A stretch of 46,406 bases of DNA from Gemmatimonadales bacterium (GTDB taxonomy: Bacteria; Gemmatimonadota; Gemmatimonadetes; Gemmatimonadales; JACORV01): positions 1 through 46,406 of the forward strand of contig DATJUT010000040.1 of NCBI GenBank assembly GCA_035502185.1, read 5' to 3'. Position 1 is the stretch's first letter, and each line of letters opens with the position of its first letter. Positions 1 through 12,094 of this stretch are shown here, in pieces. The notes below the pieces were generated by a model that was not told the origin of the DNA, made no database searches, and saw nothing but the letters and a program-made list of their open reading frames with translations. A program made the translations under genes and the position numbers.

Positions 1-3
1 CCC

Positions 4-696
4 GTGCTCACCGATCTGTGGCGCCTGGTGCGCGCGCCCTTCGCCCCCAAGGCCGTGTTCGAGGAGCAGCAGGCGGCGCCCACCTTCTGGATGCCGTGGA
101 TCATCGTGAGCGTCGTGTTCGTCGTGCTGCAGATCCTCCAGCGGCCCTTCCAGCTGCGGGTGCGCGACCTGGTGCTGCAGAAGATGGGGCAGCCGATCCC
201 CCCCGGCGGCGTCAGCGCCGTGCGGACGGTGATCGGCTTCGCCACCGGAGCGCTGACGGTGCTGATCCTGGCGTGCATCGCCGCCGGCATCTTCTACCTT
301 CTGCTGCTGGTGTTCGGCGGCCAGACGACCTTCAAGAAGATGCTGACGGTCGTCATCTTCTCGTGGCCGATCGCGATCCTGCAGCAGGTGCTGACCTACG
401 TCGCGCTCTCGATCCGCGGGGTGGACAGCATCCAGTCGGTGTGGGACGTCCAGGTGTCGTTCGGAGCGGACCTCCTGGTGCCGTCGGACGCCGCGCTGAG
501 CGCCTTCCTCCGCCTGTTCCTCGCCGGCATCGGGCCGCTGGCCATCTGGCAGCTCGTCATCACGGCCATCGGGCTCAAGACGCTCGGGAAGGTGTCCACG
601 GGTGCGGCGTGGACGGCGGCCCTGATCTCGTTCCTGATCCTGCTGACCGGCCTGGCGGCGCTGGGCGCCGTCGGCATGAAGGCCGCGGGAGGCTGA
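4..696 (+). CDS. Yip1-family integral membrane protein
   Basis: Encodes about 230 residues from a GTG at position 4. The N-terminus (LWRLVRAPFAPKAVFEE) followed by several hydrophobic segments is the layout of Yip1/YIP1-domain proteins: a short cytosolic helix that carries 'P.avF.e', then four or five membrane spans, here at roughly residues 28-48, 73-105, 112-135, 165-190 and 198-225. The molecular role of bacterial Yip1 proteins is unknown; in eukaryotes the family acts in membrane traffic. The start lies at the window edge, so an upstream start a few codons earlier cannot be excluded. A perfect hairpin follows directly (703-738). Family assignment is by pattern and moderately sure. Confidence 0.7.
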   Translation: MLTDLWRLVRAPFAPKAVFEEQQAAPTFWMPWIIVSVVFVVLQILQRPFQLRVRDLVLQKMGQPIPPGGVSAVRTVIGFATGALTVLILACIAAGIFYLLLLVFGGQTTFKKMLTVVIFSWPIAILQQVLTYVALSIRGVDSIQSVWDVQVSFGADLLVPSDAALSAFLRLFLAGIGPLAIWQLVITAIGLKTLGKVSTGAAWTAALISFLILLTGLAALGAVGMKAAGG

Positions 697-702
697 AACT
701 CG

Positions 703-738
703 GCGGGCCGGGCCTCCGGTCACGGAGGCCCGGCCCGC
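703..738. terminator. perfect 16-bp hairpin between convergent genes
   Basis: GCGGGCCGGGCCTCCG (703-718) is followed by the 4-nt loop GTCA and the exact reverse complement (723-738). It sits 6 bp after the stop of the upstream plus-strand gene and 22 bp after the stop of the convergent minus-strand gene, so it can serve as a bidirectional terminator. There is no T-tract on either side, which is common in such GC-rich genomes. That it terminates transcription is inferred from position and symmetry. Confidence 0.7.
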
Positions 739-760
739 GCACCACGCTCGACCGCCGGGG

Positions 761-1120
761 TCAGCCGGCGCGATACCGCCAGCCGATCCAGGCGCGCCGC
801 CCCGGCCGGCGATACGCCGGGTACGCGGGGCGCGCGAACCGCCACGCCATGTCCCGCCGCACCCAGGCGCGCCGCCACCCGGGCGAGCGCCAGCCCGGCC
901 CGACCGCGACGCCCCATCCCCACCCGAAGCGCGCGGTGCGCCAGCCGCGGCCCGGCCATGGCCGGTGTGCGCGGAACCCCGCCTGACTCCGCCCGACCCA
1001 CTGCGCCGCGTAGCGCATCTCGGCGCCGCGGCGATGCGTCTGCGCGGCCAGCGGCGTGGCGCACGCGATGATGCCCAGGGCCCCGACAACCGCGCGGATC
1101 TTCGCTGTGATGGTGCTCAC
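761..1120 (-). CDS. small Trp/Arg-rich secreted protein, function unknown
   Basis: Encodes 119 residues from a GTG start, preceded by a good ribosome site (GGAGGGGG, about 4-8 nt upstream). Residues 1-27 form a classical signal peptide that ends in PLAAQ, as in other secreted proteins of this window. The mature part has no recognisable domain: it is about 90 residues with 11 Trp, many Arg and Gly, and repeated GW/RW pairs (GWGWG, PGWRSPGWRRAW). Such a strongly basic aromatic exported peptide might bind the envelope, lipids or nucleic acid, but this is a guess. Both ends of the gene are framed by perfect hairpins, so it is probably transcribed alone. Reality of the gene rests on the signal peptide and ribosome site. 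Confidence 0.65.
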   Translation of the reverse strand: MSTITAKIRAVVGALGIIACATPLAAQTHRRGAEMRYAAQWVGRSQAGFRAHRPWPGRGWRTARFGWGWGVAVGPGWRSPGWRRAWVRRDMAWRFARPAYPAYRRPGRRAWIGWRYRAG

Positions 1121-1157
1121 CTTTCCCCCTCCGGTGCCGTGTTGCCGACCACGCCCA

Positions 1158-1186
1158 ATCTGACGGACGGCGCCCGGAGGCGTTAA
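1158..1186 (-). promoter_or_regulatory. possible promoter of the Trp/Arg-rich protein
   Basis: On the minus strand TTAACG (1186-1181) is followed by a 17-nt spacer and TCAGAT (1163-1158), about 38 nt before the GTG start. Spacing is ideal but both boxes are weak matches. The rest of the 148-nt gap (1121-1268) holds only the ribosome site and the terminator hairpin at 1216-1250. Confidence 0.3.
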
Positions 1187-1215
1187 GCGAGGGCAGGCGC
1201 GGGGCGGGGAAGCGA

Positions 1216-1250
1216 GCGGGCCGGGCCGCCCGCTCGGCGGCCCGGCCCGC
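1216..1250 (-). terminator. perfect 15-bp hairpin downstream of the LTxxQ-type gene
   Basis: GCGGGCCGGGCCGCC (1216-1230), loop CGCTC, then the exact reverse complement (1236-1250). It lies 19 bp beyond the stop codon of the minus-strand gene ending at 1269 and before the promoter of the next gene, so it likely ends the long pur operon transcript. Its first 12 bases, GCGGGCCGGGCC, are identical to those of the hairpin at 703. Confidence 0.7.
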
Positions 1251-1268
1251 GACGTCGCGCCCGTGCAA

Positions 1269-1820
1269 CTAGTGCTGCGCGGGCGGCTGCGCGCCCGATT
1301 GGGCGCGGTGCTGCATCAGCTGCCGGTACTCCGCGAGCTGGGTCTGGAGCTTCTGCTGCTGCCGCGGCGCGAGGATCGCGTTCACCGAGTCGAGCGCGGC
1401 CGCGTTGTTGGCCCCCAGCTGCTGCCGGATCGGCTGGAGCTGCGGCGCCAGCCGGCGGCGCTCGGCCGGCGGGATGGCGCGCAGCGGACGGCCGCCCGTG
1501 ACCTGCTGCCACTGGGCCCGCGAGGCCGAGTCCGCGCCCTTCAGCCAGTCCTCGACCTTGCGGACGCGGTCGACCTGCTTGGGCGTGAGGTTGAGGGCCC
1601 GCGCGTGGGAGAGCAGGTAGCCCGGCACGCCTATGCGCTGGGCGAGCTGGGTCACGGCGGGCCCCGCCGCCGGCGCGACGCCGGCCGGCTTGCCGGTGTC
1701 GGCCTTCGCCTGGCCCGAATCGGCCGCCTGCGCGGCGAGCGGACGGGGGACCGCCCCGACGGCGACGGCCAGCACGAAGCCGGCGGCCCCGAGGAGGCGG
1801 GACGACGTGCGTCGGTTCAT
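1269..1820 (-). CDS. secreted protein with Spy/LTxxQ-like motif
   Basis: Encodes 183 residues. An ATG at 1820 is preferred over the in-frame ATG three codons upstream because GGAGGGG lies about 9 nt before it and directly abuts the earlier one. Residues 1-29 form a signal peptide ending PLAAQ. After an Ala/Lys-rich stretch, a helical region starts with LNLTPKQVDRVRKVEDWL and ends in a Gln-rich helix (LAPRQQQKLQTQLAEYRQLM). The pair of 'L(T/P)..Q' helices is typical of Spy/CpxP-like periplasmic chaperones and metal-stress proteins. The match is by pattern only and the sequence is otherwise unfamiliar. It is the last gene of the long minus-strand run, 62 bp after ppdK, and is followed by a hairpin. 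Confidence 0.65.
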   Translation of the reverse strand: MNRRTSSRLLGAAGFVLAVAVGAVPRPLAAQAADSGQAKADTGKPAGVAPAAGPAVTQLAQRIGVPGYLLSHARALNLTPKQVDRVRKVEDWLKGADSASRAQWQQVTGGRPLRAIPPAERRRLAPQLQPIRQQLGANNAAALDSVNAILAPRQQQKLQTQLAEYRQLMQHRAQSGAQPPAQH

Positions 1821-1882
1821 GGCGTGCATCCCCTCCGGATGAAGTTGTGGGCTGCCGCGCGGCGCGGACAGCCCGGCCATCG

Positions 1883-4536
<2,654 letters not shown>

Positions 4537-4540
<4 letters not shown>

Positions 4541-5943
4541 GACGGACCCTTGTGGGTAGGTTCGAGCCCGGCCTCGAGGCGCAGCTTGGCGGCCTCGGCC
4601 GGCACGGGCGTGGGGTAATGCCCGGAGAAACAGGCATCACAGAAACGGCCCGCATCGCGGGTCCCGGCGGCGAGCATGCCCTCGCGCGACAGGTACCCGA
4701 GCGAATCCACGCCGAGAAACGCGCGGATCTCCTCGATGGAGTGCGTGGCCGCGATCAACTCGTCGCGGTCGGGCGTGTCGATGCCGTAGTAGCACGGCCC
4801 GACGATCGGGGCCGACGCCACCCGGAAATGCACCTCGCTCGCGCCCGCGCGCCGGATCATCTCCACCAGACCGCGGCTGGTGGTGCCCCGCACGATGGAG
4901 TCGTCCACGACGACGACCTTCCGGCCGGACAGCACCTCGCGCACCGGGTTGTACTTGATCTTGACCTTGGCGTCGCGTCCCGCCTGCGCGGGGTGGATGA
5001 ACGTCCGCCCCACGTAGTGGTTGCGGATGAGGGCGTGCTCGAGCGGGATGCCCGACTCGTCGGAGAACCCGAGCGCGGCCGCGTTCGACGAGTCCGGCAC
5101 GGAGAACACGCAGTCGCAGCCGGGCGCGGGCTGCTCGCGCGCCAGCTGGCGGCCGAGGCTGCGCCGGAACTGATCCACGCTCTCGCCGAAGATGAGGCTG
5201 TCGGGCCGCGAGAAGTACACCAGCTCGAAGACGCAGTGGGCCGGCGCCCGCTCCGGGAGCGGCTCGAGGTAGTCGATCCGGCCGCCGTCGATGCACACGA
5301 ACGATCCCGGCTCCAGCTCGCACACGGTACGCGCGCCCACGATGTCCAGCGCGCAGCTCTCCGAGGCCACCACCGGGGCGTCGCCCACCTTGCCGAGCAT
5401 CAGGGGCCGGAAGCCGCGCGGATCGACGATGGCGTACAGCTGGCCGTTGACGGTGATCACCAGCGAGTAGGCGCCCTCCGCCCGGGACAGCGCGTCCCGG
5501 ATCCGGTCCGCCGGATCGTCGTGGCGCGAGCGGGCGATGAGGTGGACCAGGATCTCCGAGTCCATCGTCGAGCCGAAGATGCTGCCGCCGTCCACCAGCT
5601 CGCGCCTCAGCTCGGCCGCGTTGGTGAGGTTCCCGTTGTGGGCGAGTGCGAGGGTCCCGCCGCTGAACCGGACCAGCACCGGCTGCGAGTTGGCGAGGAC
5701 GCTGGAGCCCGCCGTGCTGTAGCGGGTGTGGCCGATGGCGGTCGTGCCCTCGAAGCTCTCCAGCACGCCCTCGGAGAAGACGTCGGACACCAGGCCCATG
5801 CCGCGATGGGTGCGCGCCACGCCCGCGTCGTCCACCGACACGATGCCGGCCGACTCCTGGCCGCGATGCTGGAGCGCGTACAGGCCGAGATAGGCCAGCC
5901 GCGCCGCCTCAGGATGATTCGATACGCCGATGATGCCGCACAT
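4537..5943 (-). CDS. purF: amidophosphoribosyltransferase
   Basis: First committed step of purine synthesis: PRPP plus glutamine to phosphoribosylamine. The start is fixed by MCGIIGV, because Cys2 becomes the N-terminal nucleophile of the Ntn glutaminase domain (residues 2 to about 235). The phosphoribosyltransferase domain follows, with the PRPP loop VVVDDSIVRGTTSR at 344-357. Four cysteines at 237, 384, 435 and 438 (HCVFEL, GPCYYG, CDAC) match the [4Fe-4S] ligands of the Bacillus subtilis type, so this is probably the oxygen-sensitive iron-sulfur form. The encoded protein has 468 residues. It starts 5 bp after the purL stop, and its stop overlaps the ppdK start. Confidence 0.97.
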
Positions 5944-5948
5944 CGAGC

Positions 5949-8225
5949 CTAGTTGCCTCGCGCAAGCTGCGTGCCGCCGGCGCCGTTGAGCCGCCGCGGC
6001 AGCGCGTCCTCGTAGATCCGGCGCAGCCGCGCCACCGGCCGCACGACCTGCTCGCTTCCGACGCGGATCGTCACGTCGCCCCCGCTCGCGCCCACCGTCC
6101 CGATGGCCCGGCACGGCACGCCGTGGCGCGCCGCCAGATCCGCCACGGCCGCGGCCCGGTCGGCAGGCGCGCTGGCCACCACGACGCCCTGGTCCTCGCC
6201 GAACAGCAGGGCGGCGGCGCCGGCGCCCTCGCGCTCCGGCTCCAGGCGCACGTCGGCGCCCAGCAGCGCCAGCGCCGCGCTCTCGGCCAGGGCCACCGCG
6301 AAGCCGCCCTCCGCGACGTCGTGCGCCGAAGCCAGCAGGCCGCGGCCGGCGCACGCCACCAGGCACTCCACCAGGGCCCGCTCGGCGGCGAGATCCACGC
6401 GCGGGGGCTGCCCGAAGACCTCACCCGTCAGCAGGGAAAGATACTGCGACGCCCCCAGCTCGCCGCGCAGCCGCCCCAGGAGCAGGATCGCGTCGCCCGG
6501 ACGCTGGAACGGCGCCGGCACGCGGGCCGCGGCGTCCGCCAGCACGCCGACCATGCCCACCACCGGCGTCGGCAGCACCGCCCCCGACGGGCTCTCGTTG
6601 TAGAACGAGACGTTGCCGCCCGTGACCGGCGTGTCCAGCGCGCGGCACGCGTCCGCGATGCCGCGGCACGCCTCGCGGAACTGGTAGAACACCTCCGGCT
6701 TGTCGGGATTGCCGAAGTTCAGGCAGTCGGTGATGCCCAGCGGCCGCGCCCCCGTCACCGCGAGGTTGCGCGCGGCCTCGGCAACCGCCGCCTTGCCGCC
6801 CTCGTACGGGTCGAGCCAGACGTAGCGCCCGCTGGCCGCGCAGCTCACCGCGATGCCCAGGCGGCTGCCGCGCACCCGCAGGACGGCGGCGTCGCCGCCG
6901 GGCCCCAAGACCGTATTGGTCTGCACCGACGTGTCGTACTGCTCGTACACCCAGCGCTTGGAGGCGATGGTCGGCAGGTCGAGCAGCCGCTCGAGCACCT
7001 CGCCGAGGTCCTGGCCGGGCGGGAGCGGCGGCAGCGGCCGCGCGCGGCGGGCCGCGACCTCGGCGCTCTCGCGCGCCTCGGGGTGATAGACCGGCGCGCG
7101 ATCCACCAGGTCGCGGCCCGGGATCTCCGCCACGACGTCGTCGCCCCAGCGCACGCGGTACATCCCGTCGTCGGTCACGTGGCCGATGACGGCGCTGCCC
7201 AGCTCCCAGGTCCGGCAGATCGCGTCGACCTCGCGCTCCCGCCCGCGGCGCGCCACTACCAGCATCCGTTCCTGCGATTCGGACAGCAGGACCTCGTACG
7301 GGGTCATCCCGCTCTCGCGCGTCGGCACGAGCCTGGCGTCGATCTCCACCCCGACGCCGCCGCGGGCCGCCATCTCGGCCGAGCTGGACGTGAGGCCCGC
7401 CGCGCCCATGTCCTGGATCGCCACGATGTGCCCCGACCGGATCAGCTCGAGCGACGCCTCCACCAGCAGCTTCTCGGTGAACGGGTCGCCCACCTGGACC
7501 TGGGGCCGGCGCGCCTCGCTCTTCGCCGACAGCTCCTCGGAGGCGAACGACGCGCCGTGGATGCCGTCGCGCCCGGTGCGCGCGCCCACGGCGATGATCG
7601 GGTTGCCGGGGCCGGCGGCGCGGGCCCGGATCAGCTCGTCCTCGCGGAGCAGCCCGACGCACATCGCGTTCACCAGGGGGTTGCCCTCGTACGCCGCGTC
7701 GAAGGCGACCTCGCCGGCCACCGTCGGGACGCCGACGCAGTTGCCGTAGTCGCCGATGCCGCGGACCACCCCTTTCATCAGATAGCGCTGCCGGTCCCGC
7801 TCCAGCGGACCGAAGCGCAGGGAGTCCAGCACGGCGATGGGCCGGGCGCCCATGGTGAAGATGTCGCGCAGGATGCCGCCGACGCCCGTGGCTGCGCCCT
7901 GGTACGGCTCCACGGCCGACGGGTGGTTGTGCGATTCCATCTTGAAGGCGACGGCCCAGCCCTCGCCGATCCGCACGACCCCGGCGTTCTCGCCGGGGCC
8001 CTGGAGGACCTGCGGGCCCTGGGTCGGGAAGGCCTTGAGCACCGGGCGCGAGTGCTTGTACGCGCAGTGCTCGCTCCACAGCGCGGAAAAGATGCCCAGC
8101 TCGACGTAGGTCGGCTCCCGGCCCAGGAGCGACCGGATGCGCTCGAACTCTTCGGAAGTGAGGCCGTGCTGGCGGACCAGCTCCGGGGTGACGGGGGGAT
8201 CCCCGGGGCGGGGACGCGCCGTCAC
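5949..8225 (-). CDS. purL: phosphoribosylformylglycinamidine synthase, large subunit
   Basis: Converts FGAR to FGAM with ATP and ammonia delivered by PurQ. The GTG start at 8225 overlaps the previous stop by GTGA and gives 758 residues, typical of the small PurL that needs PurS and PurQ. Conserved parts: [20 protein letters not shown] near the N-terminus, the FGAR/ATP site [19 protein letters not shown], and a duplicated AIRS-like half with DCLNFGNP and [10 protein letters not shown]. Unusually, purL is separated from purS-purQ by an exported BamE-like gene, while all junctions remain tight. Stoichiometric synthesis with PurS/PurQ by coupled translation is likely. Confidence 0.97.
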   Translation of the reverse strand: MTARPRPGDPPVTPELVRQHGLTSEEFERIRSLLGREPTYVELGIFSALWSEHCAYKHSRPVLKAFPTQGPQVLQGPGENAGVVRIGEGWAVAFKMESHNHPSAVEPYQGAATGVGGILRDIFTMGARPIAVLDSLRFGPLERDRQRYLMKGVVRGIGDYGNCVGVPTVAGEVAFDAAYEGNPLVNAMCVGLLREDELIRARAAGPGNPIIAVGARTGRDGIHGASFASEELSAKSEARRPQVQVGDPFTEKLLVEASLELIRSGHIVAIQDMGAAGLTSSSAEMAARGGVGVEIDARLVPTRESGMTPYEVLLSESQERMLVVARRGREREVDAICRTWELGSAVIGHVTDDGMYRVRWGDDVVAEIPGRDLVDRAPVYHPEARESAEVAARRARPLPPLPPGQDLGEVLERLLDLPTIASKRWVYEQYDTSVQTNTVLGPGGDAAVLRVRGSRLGIAVSCAASGRYVWLDPYEGGKAAVAEAARNLAVTGARPLGITDCLNFGNPDKPEVFYQFREACRGIADACRALDTPVTGGNVSFYNESPSGAVLPTPVVGMVGVLADAAARVPAPFQRPGDAILLLGRLRGELGASQYLSLLTGEVFGQPPRVDLAAERALVECLVACAGRGLLASAHDVAEGGFAVALAESAALALLGADVRLEPEREGAGAAALLFGEDQGVVVASAPADRAAAVADLAARHGVPCRAIGTVGASGGDVTIRVGSEQVVRPVARLRRIYEDALPRRLNGAGGTQLARGN

Positions 8226-8722
8226 TGGCTGGGCTTGACCCGCACGCCGGTCACGGCGCCCGCGCTGTCGGCCGCCGCGGGGTCGGGCGGCGTGAACACG
8301 GGTGTCCGCCCTTCGGGCGAGCTGCTCTGGCCGGCGTACACGTGGCTCTCCGACCGCACGATCGCGTCCACCACCTGGCCGCCCTGCAGGAAGACGACGT
8401 CGTAGAACCCCACCTCGCGCTCCCGCCCGTTGCGATAGAAGAGGTAGGTCCAGTCGTTCATCCGCCGCACGGTGACGGGGTCGCCCCAGCGGGCGCGGAC
8501 GTCGGCCTCGCTCATCCCCGGCTTCACGGCGCCGGCCGAGTCGGCCGGAGCGGCGGGGGCGGCGGGGGCGGCGGGAGCGGCCTGCGCCGTGGTGTCGGCG
8601 GGCGCGGCCGGCGCGGCCGCCGTGTCGGGCTTGGCGGGTGCGCTGGTGGTGTCCTGGGCCGCCAGCGGGGCGGCGCACAGCGCCGCGGCCGCCACGGCCG
8701 TCCAGATGGTGCCCTGTCTCAT
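8222..8722 (-). CDS. secreted BamE/SmpA-like domain protein
   Basis: Encodes 166 residues from ATG 8722, preceded by GAGGAGGGAG. A signal peptide ends in APLAAQ near residue 23. Then comes an Ala/Pro-rich low-complexity linker (about 25-65) with repeated APAAP units. The core [19 protein letters not shown]...[21 protein letters not shown] resembles the SmpA/OmlA (BamE) fold: a 'G.s..dV...wG.P' helix followed by beta strands. There is no lipobox, so it looks periplasmic and not lipid-anchored. BamE proteins belong to the outer-membrane assembly machine, but many related domains have other jobs. Its position between purQ and purL is odd for an envelope protein. The function is unproven. Confidence 0.65.
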   Translation of the reverse strand: MRQGTIWTAVAAAALCAAPLAAQDTTSAPAKPDTAAAPAAPADTTAQAAPAAPAAPAAPADSAGAVKPGMSEADVRARWGDPVTVRRMNDWTYLFYRNGREREVGFYDVVFLQGGQVVDAIVRSESHVYAGQSSSPEGRTPVFTPPDPAAADSAGAVTGVRVKPSQ

Positions 8723-8732
8723 GGCTCCCTCC

Positions 8733-9398
8733 TCATACGCCGGCCGCGACGCCCGCCAGCGCGAACATGGCCGCACCGTCGTCGGAGCCGAGCAGCGCGT
8801 CCGACGCCCGCTCCGGGTGCGGCATCAGGCCAACCACATTGCGCCCTTCGTTGGTGATACCCGCGATGTCCCGCATCGCGCCGTTGGGATTGCCGCCGGC
8901 GTAGCGGAACACCACGCGCTCCTCGCGCTCCAGGCGGTCCAAAGTGGCCTCGTCCGCCACGTAGCGGCCGTCGCCGTGCGCGACCGGCATGGTGAGCAGC
9001 TGGCCGCGGTCGTAGCGCGCCGTGAACGGCGTCGCGTCGGACTCCACCCGCACGGTGACCGGCCGGCAGACGAACGACAGGCCGCTGTTCCGCGCCAGGG
9101 CGCCCGGCAGCAGGCGGGCCTCGCACAGCACCTGGAATCCGTTGCAGATGCCGAGCACCGGCCGGCCCGCGGCCGCGTGCGCGGCCACGGCGCGCATCAC
9201 GGGCGAGAAGCGCGCGATGGCGCCGGGGCGCAGGTAGTCGCCGTAGCAGAAGCCGCCCGGCAGCACCACCACGTCCGCGCCGCCGAGGTCGGCGGACCGG
9301 TGCCAGACGTAGACGGCCTCCGCTCCCGCCGCCCGGGCCGCGTGCCACGCGTCCGCGTCGCAGTTGGAGCCGGGGAAGCGCACCACGGCGACCTTCAC
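8733..9398 (-). CDS. purQ: phosphoribosylformylglycinamidine synthase, glutaminase subunit
   Basis: Glutamine amidotransferase that feeds ammonia to PurL in the FGAM synthase complex. Encodes 221 residues from a GTG start overlapping the purS stop by GTGA. Class I glutaminase triad: Cys85 in GICNGFQ, with His194 and Glu196 in MPHPER. The N-terminus [16 protein letters not shown] and oxyanion region [12 protein letters not shown] are characteristic of PurQ. The next gene starts 10 bp downstream and is not purL but the BamE-like protein. Confidence 0.97.
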   Translation of the reverse strand: MKVAVVRFPGSNCDADAWHAARAAGAEAVYVWHRSADLGGADVVVLPGGFCYGDYLRPGAIARFSPVMRAVAAHAAAGRPVLGICNGFQVLCEARLLPGALARNSGLSFVCRPVTVRVESDATPFTARYDRGQLLTMPVAHGDGRYVADEATLDRLEREERVVFRYAGGNPNGAMRDIAGITNEGRNVVGLMPHPERASDALLGSDDGAAMFALAGVAAGV

Positions 9399-9655
9399 GG
9401 GGCGGGCTCCACCGTCTCGAGCACGTAGTCCTCCGTCACCGGATTGGCCAGCAGCCGTTCGCACATCCGCAGCGCGCCCTCGCGCGCGGCGTCGGGCGAG
9501 GCGGCGTCGAGCAGCAGCTCCACGGCGCGGCCGATGCGCACGTCGCCCACGCCGCCGAAGCCCAGCTCGCCGAGCGCGTGGGACACCGCCTGGCCCTGCG
9601 GATCGAGGATCGAGGGCCGCGGCATCACCCGCACCCGGGCGAGGAACCGGCTCAC
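9395..9655 (-). CDS. purS: phosphoribosylformylglycinamidine synthase subunit PurS
   Basis: Small structural subunit (86 residues) that bridges PurQ and PurL. The sequence opens with a beta strand and 'P...[17 protein letters not shown]', then VRIGRAVEL and [13 protein letters not shown], the standard PurS pattern. GTG start overlapping the pssA stop, and stop overlapping the purQ GTG, both as GTGA. Confidence 0.95.
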   Translation of the reverse strand: MSRFLARVRVMPRPSILDPQGQAVSHALGELGFGGVGDVRIGRAVELLLDAASPDAAREGALRMCERLLANPVTEDYVLETVEPAP

Positions 9656-10533
9656 AGCGCGCCGGCTCCCGGCCGCGGCCCGCCGCGATGGCGGCGCCGG
9701 CCGAGGTGGAAGCGCATGCGGCCCGGCGCAAGGTCGTACTCGACCTGGCGGGTCTCGTCCTCGTCGTCGTCCCGCATCGGGTCGCGCTCGGGGAGCCGGT
9801 CCAGCAGCCCGAGGAACACGGCCCGCACCAGCCCGAACGTGATGAGCCCGAGGCCCGCCGGAAAGAAGAAGTACTCGGGGTAGTACAGGGCCAGCGCCAC
9901 CGCGGCCACGTGCCCCGCCAGCGACACCCGGCCCCGCCAGCTGCGCAGGCCCACCTTCGGGAAGACGGGGTAGGGCACCTGGCTCACCATCAGCAGCGCC
10001 AGCACGATGGTCAGCAGCACCACGAGCTGCGGCACCGGCACGAAGCCGAGGTCATGGGCGAACCAGGACGTCTGCGTGAAGGTGTACGACGACGCGAGCG
10101 TGATGCCCGACACCGGCGAGGACAGGCCGATGAAGTGGGTCTTGGCCTGGCCGGCCTGGATCACGTTGAACCGCGCGAGCCGCAGCGCCGCCGCCAGGAC
10201 GTAGATGAACGACACCAGCCATCCCCAGTCGCCGGTGTGGAACCGCCAGAAGTAGACCAGCATCGCGGGCCCGACGCCGAACGAGACGATGTCCACCAGC
10301 GAGTCCAGCTCCGCGCCGAAGGTGCTCCCGGTGCGGCTCATCCTCGCGACGCGGCCGTCCAGCAGGTCGAGCACCGCGGCCACGACGATGAACCACGCCG
10401 CGGTGGCGAACGCGCCGCGCGCCGACTCGATGATCGACCACACGCCGAAGAACAGGTTGCCCGACGTGAAGGCGCTCGGCAGGATGACGATGGCCCGCCG
10501 CATGCCGCGCGGGCGGGGCCGCGGCGCGGTCAC
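9652..10533 (-). CDS. pssA: CDP-diacylglycerol-serine O-phosphatidyltransferase
   Basis: Makes phosphatidylserine from CDP-diacylglycerol and serine in the inner membrane; Psd, encoded just upstream, then decarboxylates it to phosphatidylethanolamine. The CDP-alcohol phosphotransferase motif is complete: D56..D59G60..A63R64...G73...D77...D81. About eight hydrophobic segments follow, then a charged cytosolic tail rich in Arg/His. The GTG at 10533 (293 residues) is chosen because it forms the same GTGA overlap as its neighbours and has GGAG 8 nt upstream. An ATG ten codons in (10503) is the alternative. Close in type to the Gram-positive/alpha-proteobacterial PssA, not the E. coli phospholipase-D-like enzyme. 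Confidence 0.95.
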   Translation of the reverse strand: MTAPRPRPRGMRRAIVILPSAFTSGNLFFGVWSIIESARGAFATAAWFIVVAAVLDLLDGRVARMSRTGSTFGAELDSLVDIVSFGVGPAMLVYFWRFHTGDWGWLVSFIYVLAAALRLARFNVIQAGQAKTHFIGLSSPVSGITLASSYTFTQTSWFAHDLGFVPVPQLVVLLTIVLALLMVSQVPYPVFPKVGLRSWRGRVSLAGHVAAVALALYYPEYFFFPAGLGLITFGLVRAVFLGLLDRLPERDPMRDDDEDETRQVEYDLAPGRMRFHLGRRRHRGGPRPGAGAL

Positions 10534-11177
10534 GCGCGCAGCTCCGCGAGCACCGTCTCGCCGGCGCGCACGGTCTGGTTCAGCTCCACCTTCACGGCGG
10601 CCGACGGTTCGAGGAATACGTCCACCCGCGACCCGAACCGGATCATCCCGAACCGTGCGCCCTGCTCCGCGCGGTCGCCCGGCCCCACGTCGGTCACGAT
10701 GCGGCGCGCGATGCTGCCCGCGATCTGCCGCACCAGCACCTGCCCGCGGGGCGTCTGGATGCCCACCGACGACTGCTCGTTCACCAGCGACGCCTTGTCG
10801 TGGCTCGCCACGGTGAACTCCCCGGGGTTGTAATGGACCACCTCGACCTCTCCGGAAACCGGGAGCCGGTTCACGTGCACGTCGAACACGCTCATGAATA
10901 TGGAGATGCGGGTCGCCTGGTGGTGAAGATACATCGGCTCGTCCACCTGGGCGATGCTGCACACCCGGCCGTCGGCCGGCGCGATCACCACCCCCTCGCC
11001 GCGCGGCCCCGTGCGCTCGGGATCGCGGAAGAAGGCCGCGACCCACGCCGTCAGGACGATCCCCACCGCGAGCAGCAGCCAGGTCCAGCCCGGCCACGAG
11101 TACCACACGACGGCGAGCGCCGCGTCCAGAGCGAGCGCCACTCGAATGAACGGCCATCCCTCGGGCGCGATGCGCAT
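10530..11177 (-). CDS. psd: phosphatidylserine decarboxylase, short type
   Basis: Pyruvoyl enzyme producing phosphatidylethanolamine. Encodes 215 residues, matching the short PSD-A class. Two N-terminal hydrophobic helices (about 10-26 and 31-50) anchor it; the catalytic part has VIAPADGRV, SVFDVHVNRLP and the self-cleavage site G182-S183 in RFGSRVDVF, where Ser becomes the pyruvoyl group. ATG 11177 overlaps the purC stop (TGATG). A GTG one codon earlier is possible. Directly precedes pssA, so the two-step phosphatidylethanolamine route is co-expressed within a purine operon. Confidence 0.95.
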   Translation of the reverse strand: MRIAPEGWPFIRVALALDAALAVVWYSWPGWTWLLLAVGIVLTAWVAAFFRDPERTGPRGEGVVIAPADGRVCSIAQVDEPMYLHHQATRISIFMSVFDVHVNRLPVSGEVEVVHYNPGEFTVASHDKASLVNEQSSVGIQTPRGQVLVRQIAGSIARRIVTDVGPGDRAEQGARFGMIRFGSRVDVFLEPSAAVKVELNQTVRAGETVLAELRA

Positions 11178-12094
11178 CACGATGCCTCCACGGTGGACTC
11201 GGTCAGACGGCGGAAGATCTCGCGGTACCGGTCGGTGGTGGCGCGCACCACCTCGGCCGGGAGCGGCGGGGCCGGGGCCTCGCCGTTCCAGGTGCCGGCG
11301 CGCCGCAGTCCCTCCAGGTAGTCGCGGACCGGCTGCTTGTCGAAGCTGGGCTGTCCCCGGCCCGGGCGGTAGCCCGACGCCGGCCAGAAGCGCGACGAGT
11401 CCGGGGTCAGCACCTCGTCGATCAGCACCAGCCGCCCGTCGGCGGAGCGGCCGAACTCGAACTTGGTGTCGGCGATGATGATGCCGCGGGCGGCGGCGAA
11501 CGCCTGCGCCTCGCCGTACAGGGCCAGCGAGCGCTCCCGCAGCTCGCCGGCGAGCCGGTCGCCGAGCGCCTCGGCCACCTGATCGAACGTGACGTTCTCG
11601 TCGTGCCCGACCTCGGCCTTGGTCGCCGGGGAGAAGATGGGCTCGGGCAGCCGGTCCGACTCGCTGAGTCCCGCCGGCATGGGCTCGCCGGCCAGCGTGC
11701 CGGACTGGCGGTACTCCTTCCACGCCGAGCCCGAGATGTAGCCGCGCACCACGCACTCGAACGGGACCGGCTCGCTGCGGCGCACCAGCATCGCCCGGCC
11801 CGCCAGCGCGGCCCGGTGGGTGCCGAGCGCGGGCACCGCGGCGACGATCTCGGCTGCGTCCGCCGTCAGGCAGTGGTGCGGTACCGCGGCGGCGAGGCGG
11901 GCGAACCAGAAGGCGCTGAGCTGGGTCAGCACCTCGCCCTTGTGCGGGACGGGCTCGCCCAACACCACGTCGAAGGCGCTGATGCGGTCGCTGGCCACGA
12001 TCAGCAGCCGCCCGTCGTCCACGCGGTACACCTCGCGCACCTTGCCGCGGCGCTCGAGGGGCAGCGGCAGGTCGCTCCGCATCGTCACCGTCAT
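11177..12094 (-). CDS. purC: phosphoribosylaminoimidazole-succinocarboxamide synthase
   Basis: SAICAR synthase: joins CAIR and aspartate using ATP. Encodes 305 residues, the longer ADE1-like form. Conserved parts: [28 protein letters not shown] at the N-terminus, [26 protein letters not shown] and [11 protein letters not shown]...[14 protein letters not shown]. The ATG start overlaps the purB stop by ATGA and is preceded by GGAGGTGA 4 nt upstream, a strong ribosome site. Confidence 0.97.
   Translation of the reverse strand: MTVTMRSDLPLPLERRGKVREVYRVDDGRLLIVASDRISAFDVVLGEPVPHKGEVLTQLSAFWFARLAAAVPHHCLTADAAEIVAAVPALGTHRAALAGRAMLVRRSEPVPFECVVRGYISGSAWKEYRQSGTLAGEPMPAGLSESDRLPEPIFSPATKAEVGHDENVTFDQVAEALGDRLAGELRERSLALYGEAQAFAAARGIIIADTKFEFGRSADGRLVLIDEVLTPDSSRFWPASGYRPGRGQPSFDKQPVRDYLEGLRRAGTWNGEAPAPPLPAEVVRATTDRYREIFRRLTESTVEAS

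Noticed and set aside
8520-8600. A tandem repeat array (GCGGGGGCGG units)
   Set aside because: It is the low-complexity Ala/Pro linker coding region of the BamE-like protein, with imperfect units and no independent repeat structure.
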